From positions 22,564,001-22,628,000 of the forward strand of contig CM075352.1 in assembly GCA_037693485.1 (NCBI GenBank): 64,000 bases of DNA. Reading direction: 5' to 3'. The notes beneath the pieces are model-generated. The model saw only the letters and a program-made list of their open reading frames with translations. It had not been told where the DNA came from and did no database searches. Shown one piece after another: positions 55,608-64,000 of this stretch; the first letter of the stretch is position 1, and every line of letters begins with the position of its first letter. This DNA comes from Kitagawia praeruptora (taxonomy: Eukaryota > Streptophyta > Magnoliopsida > Apiales > Apiaceae). The position numbers and the translations under genes are program-made.

Positions 55608-56935
55608 TTTCCTTTCTAAAATCAATCCTCACATCATCAAAATCTTCTTCTCCCCTGTTATCAGTTTTATTAACTATGAAACAATTTTCCTCACGAGTCA
55701 TTTTTCTGCAAATCACTTCTTCAAAGGCTTAGTTTCATTCAAAATTGGTGTTCAAACAGCAGAAACATGGTAAAAATCAACGGATCTGCAACTTTTCCGC
55801 AAATGACTTGGTTGAATGACCTTGACTCAGTGAAAATCAACTGACCTAATTAGGCAACTCGATCTCGCGACTCAACAAGCACGTTTACGACTCAGTGAGC
55901 CAACTCAAAATCTTCTAATCAGATCTAATTGGGTGAATCGTCCTCGAAAGTCAATGATTATATCTGCGACTGGTGAGCCAATTAAGCGTAAGGTAAAAAT
56001 TGCGTGTATAGCCACCGCAACTCCGGTATTGTATACATACTCCGACTCGATTATTTTTATGTAGATGTTGATTCGAATTCAGGTAAATATGAGCCTAATT
56101 GATCTATTCCACTACAGTTATAACCTGTTTGAGGTCAATTCGTAATGTTAAAATTGTTATTTGAATTTACATCCGCGTATTTGCATCATTACAACAATTA
56201 ATTCATCATATATTAACTGTTTGTTGATGTTAAATGGGTTGGATTTTAGCTATTTGATTAGAAATCGAAATGAACGAGTTAATTTTTGTATGAACCAGCT
56301 ACTTTTCTGATTTAAACAATTCAATTGTTTCACTTGTCATATGTTTATAACTTAATATTTGCCTATTAATAAGTTTAACAATTACCGCACACTTATCATG
56401 AATGAATTTTTATTGTTGAATATATTTATTTGAATTTTATCTAACTTGTGTGTAATTATATTTACATTCTATCACATCTAAATGTACAGATCCGGTTATG
56501 TTTCTCTAAGGATTTGATAAGTTTTACAAGTGTTAGGGAACATTTGTGTGCATAAATGCACAACTCCTTGAAGAGAGGTAATGGAAAAAAGCTCTACAAG
56601 TACAAGCTCCAAATTATACTATATTCACGAGCTCAACAAATACTTACAAATAAAGGATATACACAACCGCTTGATTAATGCACAATGGTACGGTAACTTT
56701 GATAAATGTCACAACTACCCATTCTAAAGAAATTAAGCAAGCTGACACATTGTGGCCATTAGCTTCTGCACTCTGATTTCTTGTTGAGAAGACTTTTGTG
56801 AAGACTTTTGTCGAGAAGACTCTGATCTGCCATTTATTGTGGAAGAGCATAAAATAAAAGCTCTAGCCAGTTTCCTCCGGTAAAACTTTGGATGCTAATG
56901 CAAAGCAGTTTGCAAGCGTTGAAGTTTAAGATGAA
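55608..56935. other. Non-coding region after the TRIM-like LTR
   Basis: Probably TRIM or truncated retroelement interior in the first ~450 bases (repeated GACTCA(G/A) strings), then AT-rich intron-like sequence. No gene recognised. Confidence 0.35.
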
Positions 56936-57370
56936 TTGATAAGATCCCATCTTATGTTATGCAACGATATAAAGGCACATTTTGGCGTGCCTTCCGGGGC
57001 ACGAGAGAATTCAACTATTGATCTCTCCTCCGGCTATCATCGAAGTAATGAGAAAGATGAAAGTAAATGGGCCACCACATCTACTGGAGGTATACCTGCA
57101 CTTGGTCAGATACTAGAGACATGATTTCTGCAAGCTTATGAAGATTCTGCAACAATCCTTGTTAACCTATGCAAATCTAAGTAAAGATAATGGCGTAGAC
57201 ATTGAATCATCTGATCCACAAACAAGATGTAAGAGCATCAGTCAGCTCACAACATTACTTACAAATGATCTCCAAAATCAAATAAAAAGGCAAGTCGCCG
57301 AAATGAGAAGCCAAGTCGCCAATTCTGCTTACAAAGGCAAGTCGCCACAACAGAGGCCAAGTCGCCACTG
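56936..57370 (+). pseudogene. Coding-like segments of an unrecognised gene, truncated by an LTR
   Basis: The segment at about 56975-57124 reads VPSGARENSTIDLSSGY and on to a TGA at 57122. After an acceptor-like TTTCTGCAAG (57124-57133), a second open stretch (57138-57370) reads SKDNGVDIESSDPQTRCKS and NDLQNQIKRQVAEMRSQ before running into the LTR at 57371. CAAGTCGCC occurs four times in the last 80 bases. It may belong to the same broken gene as 54855-55414. The family is unknown. Confidence 0.35.
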
Positions 57371-60300
57371 TAATGCCCCCAACTTCCCAACATTGAAAAT
57401 ATACTTTTATTAATAAAATAGACTTGGATACAAGGGAATTTTAGAAATTTTCGGCATGAAATATTCGTAAATCGGACTATCCACCTGTATTTCAACCCAA
57501 ACCAAATTTCAAATTCTCAATCACAAATAAAACTTAATACACCAACGATTCCTCACCGAGGATCGATTCCAGGTTATGGTATGAAACAAGAATCTAAATC
57601 TAAATTATACAAATTATTACAACTTCTCTCTCAGCTCTAAAAACAAATCACTATACCGTCTAATCTGTAGCGTAATCGAAAACTGTGCTCGCCCGCGTTA
57701 GCTCTGAAATCTATTCCGAATAGTATCCTCCTCGCTCATTCGCATTTGAAAATATAGGTAGGTCATCCTTAAACCTAACTGCAAAGGGTTAGGTAAAACA
57801 AAACAAGAGTGAGCCAAAGAACGCTCAGCAAGTTAATACTATAGTGAAATAACGATATTACGATAATTCATTGATGAACAATATCAATGAATACTTTGTC
57901 TCAATAGATCATTCAATTTCAATCATAGAGTAAAACTTTTCCATTTTCTTCAACTATATTGCCTCAGATAAAACTTTGAGAAAAAGAATATCAAGAAATT
58001 CCCCAATCATTCTTACTCCACTTTCATGTACAATGTTACTCGCGAAGAGAATAACTGAGAACCTCTATCCATCCTTAATCCCATTATTTTACTGAGTTCC
58101 AAATTTTATCAAGTAGAAAACAACTAACTCTGATATCCAAAATTTCGAAACTAATGAGCATTTACCTTGAAACATATATATCTTATAAAAAACGTTCCTT
58201 TCTTTCATCACTTTTCACTAAAACATTCTTTTTTTTAAAACTCTTTCATCTTTGAAATATTCTTTTCGCAAAAACTTTTAAAAAACATTTTTAAGCTGAT
58301 TGGAGTTTTTTTCACGACTACGGACAATACGGGTGATCAGCCACATAAAGTCCCCAGCCCGGACACTCAATCCGTCTGGACATAAAATTGGGTTCCCAAT
58401 TAGGCAACACATTGGCCTATAAAGGTGCTGGACTGGTCCCACCAGAACTACAGCACAAAAATAAAACATGCTGGACCGGCGTCACCCGGCCTCTTACGCC
58501 TCCAATCTGAAGGAATCCGTGGAAAACATTTTTAACAGAATTCCCCCACATCAAATCTTTAAAACCTTTAAAACATTTCACTTTTAAGTCCTTTATACTC
58601 ACTGATAACAGATCAGCCCAGTATAAGGAATTTTAAAAACATCTTTCAATAACTAATCCATTTCCATTTGAAAATATAGAAGATTGAAGGTCAGGAAGCA
58701 TTCGATATAAAAAAATTATGAACAACACATCAATAAGATTAAGATTCAGGGAAGCATTCGATATAAGGAATCATAACAACAAAGCAATAGGATTTTATTT
58801 AAACATGGTAGGGTTCAGCAAAACAGAATCATATATCAACAAGGAAACATTAATCAATAAGAAACAGAGCAATTATTTAGAATCTAGAAATGGAACAACA
58901 ATTATAAAGAAAGCAGGGAATAAAGAAAATTAGATGTTCAACCGAAGATTTAAGTTACTATACTGGCTAACCACTTATTTCAAGGATTATTAATTTATGA
59001 ACTTTTGCAGTAAAGTTTGAACAAACAGAATAGATTTGAATAGATTAAAATGAAGATTTAAGAAATTCTCAATTGCCCAAAGTCTCAACCCTGTCGGCTA
59101 AGCACTCATAGTCTTTAGCTGCCAAAACCGGCATGACAATAATGAGTTTGAATAATTAAGAAGATCTCAATTCATTCTCGGTTTTAACCGTCACTGAGCA
59201 ACATATGCCTCAACAACAGTATAAACCTCGAATTAGTTTACAATAATTTGAAGAAAGATGCATTTTGAAAAATATTAATAAAGACGAGGAATATTGATAT
59301 AAAATAATTTTTAAAAGAATTAACACCTGAACGATAGGTGGAGAGACTCAGCAACTGAAAAATAATTTGAGAATAATTATCTGAATGTTAGTTAAAGGAA
59401 AATGTCACTTGAAACAAATGAAAGGGGTATAAACCCGAGCAAATTATTTGGAAGAAAACCTTAAAAATAGTGGAAACAAGTTCATGTCATTCACAATGAA
59501 AAGGAAGGGGTATAGATACAAGCAAAATGATTTGAAAGAAACATTATATAAATAACAGAAACAGTTTCACATCACTTGAACGATAAGTGAGGGATAGTAC
59601 ACTTGCCTCAATACCCAGAGTTTCCATTTCCAATACATAAACTCGTTATTCACTTTACGTCTGTTTCTACTTTATACGCTGGCCATGGTTCGGCTACACA
59701 TTCATCTTTCCTCTAAAATTCGTCCGCCACTCTGCTATTATACTTGTCAATTCTGATGAATATCTCCTTTCTCAAAATTTCATCCTTACGTACCGGCTCT
59801 TAGCTGGCCTCCTATGCGTACCTATAGAAAGGTAAAGTACTACTTCAGTACTCGTATAACCTTAACCATCTTATTCTATTCTACCCAATCGTGTCCTATT
59901 TCGCTTTACAAATATAACACATATATCACATAAGATTATACTTATAAAATACTATAACATACTCGTATAAGTCAGGTAAACACATATCACACATTAGCAC
60001 ATCGATTCACAAATAATTCTTATCAAATTATTACATAAATTAGAAAATAACTTTTAACAAAAATTTGACAACACCTCCTTTATAATAACCTATAAAAATT
60101 TCTTCGCATATCTATAAACCTATAATAACAAATATATACCATGAAGCAGATAGCTCATGACAGTTACATATATAAGACCACTGACATCCATTCTAATTAT
60201 AAACATTTTCAAAATAATTAGCCATGAATCAATTTAGTAATCAAACCAATGGGTATTACAACCGATTACATTACAAGAAGTTATCATCAAAACCCTAAAT

Positions 60301-60864
60301 TTTAAAACCCATCAAAGTGGTGACATGAAATCAAATATCCTATCAAACTACACACTCTTGTCTACCTACATCTACTAACATTCACATTTTCATGGACAAC
60401 ACAATCTACTCTTGCTTCTCCTTGCCCGACACCCAAACACGCATCTCAGGCTGCCTCGACTTCACACCAGCAACAAATAAATTTTCGAACAATGCTATAC
60501 ATTCAGCTCTCAACAATTAACTAAGTATAGATTAAAATTTCACAGACCCTTGACACAAGAGCCTAAACGATCAGTTACATACTTAAACAAAACAAACCCT
60601 CAACTAAAACTCAAATTAACATATACTTTAATGACATACAACAAAACACAGATGAACAACGAAGTACATAATAATTATCATCGAAAATCAATTAACTCGG
60701 ACAATAATCAATTTGAAACCTTTGCTTTCATTACACTGTTCGAACAACACCACATCCAACAATTACTGAGCTCAACAACAACTTGTACAGGGGAATAGAA
60801 CAGAGTTACGGTACACCCACACATCCACACGCCCACAGACAGGTTGAATCGCATCCACCATAAC
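57371..60864 (-). repeat. Long reversed chromovirus-type LTR (LTR A)
   Basis: It starts TGTAATGCCCCC on the plus strand (the LTR 3' end in reverse). The motif GTGAGCCAAAGAACGCTCAG is at 57812-57831, about 440 bases in, the same geometry as the LTR at 60865. It is AT-rich with local duplications (GGAAGCATTCGATATAA near 58696 and 58751; GGGGTATA(A/G)A(C/T) blocks near 59425 and 59508). No gene is supported. The right end is not fixed; LTR B begins at 60865 and may be inserted in it or abut it. Confidence 0.5.
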
Positions 60865-63800
60865 TGTGACACCCCCCAAATCCGGGGTCAGAAGATTTGG
60901 TTGTCACGCGAAAATCCTCAAAATAAAACATCTGTTTAATAATAATCATCCACTTGTGATTGTCCAACACTGGAAATATAACATCTGTGACCCCAACATA
61001 CCAAGATCTTTTAAGGTTATAGGGCTAGAAACAAGAATCCAAACTCCATTAGATAAAAAACATTTCTTCTTTACAACATTCTCTTTAATCAAATCTTAAA
61101 ACACTGGTGTAACTTCGATAAGAAGTACGCCAGGCTAACTAGACCATCACATAATAATAATAAATATTAGAACTCAATTATATAAAATAGATCTTACTCT
61201 AAATCCAGACATCCTGAGCCCAAGTCATCTTCGAAATAGCATCACGCCTCTTCTCTTACTGAAGTGTGCGGATAAGTCTCGCCAAACTACTTTACTGAAA
61301 TGTTAGAATTTACAACAGCAAGTATGAGCGAAAGAAATGCTCAGCAAGCGTATAAAAATTTTGATATAAAACCAGGATAAGTGGGGCATAAAATCAACTG
61401 AAACGTAAAACAGTTTATAGAGAAACTGAATCAACAACCGTGATATAATTCAAATCATAACTGAAATCATTTGGCATGTCATAAAAATGAATCATCTGCC
61501 AATTCACAATATATAATAGCCATTCTGGCGATATGGATTGGATACACTTATATAACTGAAACATAAAACACCATTGCCCCCTGATCAGGTTCATAAGCAA
61601 TGGGACCCTCTATACTCCACCGGTATTCTCTTTTTTTCCGTGTGTGTATAGTCCGGATTTCATGAGGGTACCAAAATAAATAAATACATAACACCATTGC
61701 CCCCTGATCAGGTTCATAAGCAATGGGACCCTTTATAGTCACTGGTACGTTACGATACCCGTGCTATAATTCGGATTTCATGAGGGTACCAAAATAAATA
61801 AATACATAACACCATTGCCCCCTGATCAGGTTCATAAGCAATGGGACCCTCTATACTCCACCGGTATTCTCTTTTTTTTCCGTGTGTGTATAGTCCGGAT
61901 TTCATGAGGGTACCAAAATAAATAAATACATAACACCATTGCCCCCTGATCAGGTTCATAAGCAATGGGACCCTCTATACTCCACCGGTATTCTCTTTTT
62001 TTCCGTGTGTGTATAGTCCGGATTTCATGAGGGTACCAAAATAGGCAAGTAATGTTAGCCTATAGGAAGATGGAATGGTTACCATATCCTCCTTAAATAT
62101 AGCTGGACCAACTACTCAACGTGGCCTCCTACGCTTTACCATTTTCCAATCCAATAGAGCAATTTTCGAATTCAACAGGAAATGCTTAGTTTCACATACA
62201 GTTCACATCCTTATTATTTAATACTATAATAAGGATATGAAGAGTTTATCTTAAACAATTCCCCACATCAAAGGTACCAATATCAAGCAACTGTATTCGC
62301 ACAAAAATATTTAAGAATCACGAATAGCTCTGAACAATAGCTATTCGTCATGATATGAATCAATGAAACATAAAATAAAAAGTGTTTAGATGATTAAGAA
62401 AATACTTGCCTCTGGTCCTTAGCTGTTACGTAATGCCGAAGTAATACAACTATCTTCTTTTATCTCACGTCATCACATCCTCTGTTCATCACTCGTTGGT
62501 TTGACGCTCTTGCGATTGCCACGAGTCTGATCCGTTGACATTGAGCCTGCGCGTCTACTTCTATAGTCACGCCCCAGATAATACTTCAGCCTCTAGACGA
62601 GATTCTGATATTTTATAAACGCTTACAAACTCAAGTTAAACGTATTAACCATGCTTACCAATATCTCTGTCCGAAGAAAATAATTGGAAATGTCCCCTTT
62701 TAACATGGACGTTTTCCCGGTGTTAAAACACCTCACAAATAAACCATCAATTCCACAAACAATACTTTCATCTTCAACCTTCTTTATTACAATCCACACA
62801 ATACTGCATCCATCTCCCACTTTCTTCGTCTCATACCAACTTAACTCCGCTGACATTCCTAAGTCAATATTTACCAATTAATCCTTGAAAACAAACGATA
62901 TCGTCATCGTTGCCAGTAAATCAAAGAAACCATCATCTACTCTTAACGACATCTTATAATATAAATCATATAAACAATTAACACACATTAACTATATATA
63001 TCGATCAAAACTCGATTTACATCATAACCCTCGATACTTAATACCTTAATAATTCACATTGCACGTAAAGAGACTCAATAAGTAGATCACATAATCACAT
63101 AGCACATTGGTCACATCATGAAAAGATTTTATCCAATATTTTTAAAACAGAAAACGGTCAAAACCATAATTATCGGATATAACCGACTCAATAAAAAGGT
63201 TTGGTAAAAAGTCGATCCAAATTTAAAAGTTGAATTTTAACTTAAAACTATTTTTATTAGAACCGGGTCATTTTTCTAATTCCAGAAATACTTTTCTCGT
63301 TGAAAACGGACAAACGGTTTAATTAATACGCAATTAATAAGAATAATTCAATTAATAATTAAATTAATTGAATATTCAAATTAATTATTTATTAATCAAC
63401 TCAATCGATAGATAATCCTCAAAACATTTATCTTATTCTTCGATTAAAGAAACATGATAATCAATTAATCCTCAAGACAGGATTATTCCTTGAAACAATA
63501 ATTAATCCTGGAGATACATCATTAATCCTCAAATCAAATACATATATACTTGTCACGTAACCAATCAACACATAGCGGATACGACTCACAATTTAAAAGA
63601 GCACTCAAAGAATTTTTAGAATATTTAAAAATAGTTTTAAACCACTTAAAAGAATTTTAAAAGATTTAAATACCCTTTTTCAATCAAAAAGGATCATTAA
63701 TAAACCCTCTGGGTAATTATTGGATCCCAAAAATATTTTTATAATTATCTAATCCGGGTTTATAAATAATTTTAGAATTTTAAAACTATTTTTACCGCTC

Positions 63801-64000
63801 CCGGATTATTTTTAGAATTTTAAATAATTTTATTACATTTTAAACAAATAAAACAAATAAAGAAATAAATATTATAGGTAAAATAATATTTAGAAAATAA
63901 ATAAATCATTTTATTTTCCAAAATAATTAAATCTGATTATTTTCAATTATATTTAAATAATATTTAATTAATTAAATTAATTGATTAATATTAATTAACC
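60865..64000 (-). repeat. Long reversed chromovirus-type LTR (LTR B), cut by the window edge
   Basis: It starts TGTGACACCCCCCAAATCCG on the plus strand. GCGAAAGAAATGCTCAGCAA lies at 61329-61348. The block 61400-62330 matches 38270-38790 in reverse, so it is the same family as the split LTR. It continues to the window end, so its length is over 3.1 kb. No coding sequence is seen. Confidence 0.6.
61567..62045. repeat. Four-copy ~121-bp minisatellite inside LTR B
   Basis: Units begin with CACCATTGCCCCCTGATCAG at 61569, 61692, 61810 and 61934 (spacings 123, 118 and 124). Unit 2 has a different centre (GTCACTGGTACGTTACGATA). The related LTR at about 38500-38640 has one unit. Confidence 0.93.

Noticed and set aside
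58718..58933. 71-codon ORF in LTR A
   Set aside because: It overlaps a local duplication and has no motif or codon signal beyond chance.
61415..61965. Overlapping minus-strand ORFs with a repeated EGPIAYEPDQGAMV peptide
   Set aside because: They arise from the 121-bp non-coding minisatellite; the unit spacing is not a constant multiple of three and the related single-copy LTR has no ORF.

Overview
This is repeat-dominated nuclear DNA from a flowering plant, probably a eudicot; the family cannot be fixed from the sequence. It is AT-rich and intron-scale, with a single-exon DUF295 gene, Ty1/copia and Ty3/gypsy LTR retrotransposons of the plant lineages SIRE, Tat, Athila and chromovirus, Helitrons and a Stowaway-like MITE. 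There is no sign of bacterial organisation. Almost all long ORFs belong to transposable elements. Only one intact host-type gene is convincing, at 53212-54372.

Layout. 1-653: 3' end of a chromovirus (integrase tail, chromodomain, probable 3' LTR). 1117-13795: a complete SIRE-type copia element with 607-bp LTRs that differ at one position seen by eye, a TGTTA target duplication, an initiator-Met primer site, gag, pol and a very large third ORF. 13796-16012: Helitron ends, a diverged duplication, a TA microsatellite and a reversed Tat-like LTR fragment. 16013-52480: best read as an old chromovirus-type LTR of about 3.2 kb, probably solo, split by later insertions. The first is a Tat unit bounded by GATTA duplications (16179-36155). 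Its own 5' LTR is interrupted by a reversed Tat-like LTR with tandem repeats and by an array of seven head-to-tail Helitron units (18766-28184). The second is an Athila complex bounded by ATATA (38827-50349) with three LTRs and two internal regions. The third is an intact non-autonomous Helitron (50719-52447).

52485-57370 holds the DUF295 gene, exon-like fragments of an unrecognised gene and a very short TRIM-like LTR. 57371-64000 holds two long reversed LTRs of the same type as the split one, the second with a four-copy internal minisatellite.

How it works together. The SIRE copy looks young and has open gag, pol and ORF3 frames, but its gag-pol junction is closed in every frame and ORF3 ends in an apparent nonsense codon. 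The Tat copy is dead: stops, frameshifts, a changed RT catalytic residue and no integrase. The Athila copies have gag and protease remains only and depend on other elements for RT and integrase. The most unusual structures are the Helitron array (possible end-capture chimeras), the Athila LTR-internal-LTR-internal-LTR array with repeated CAG to TAG stops, the mosaic Tat 5' LTR and the nuclear-looking third ORF of SIRE. All comparisons were made by eye.
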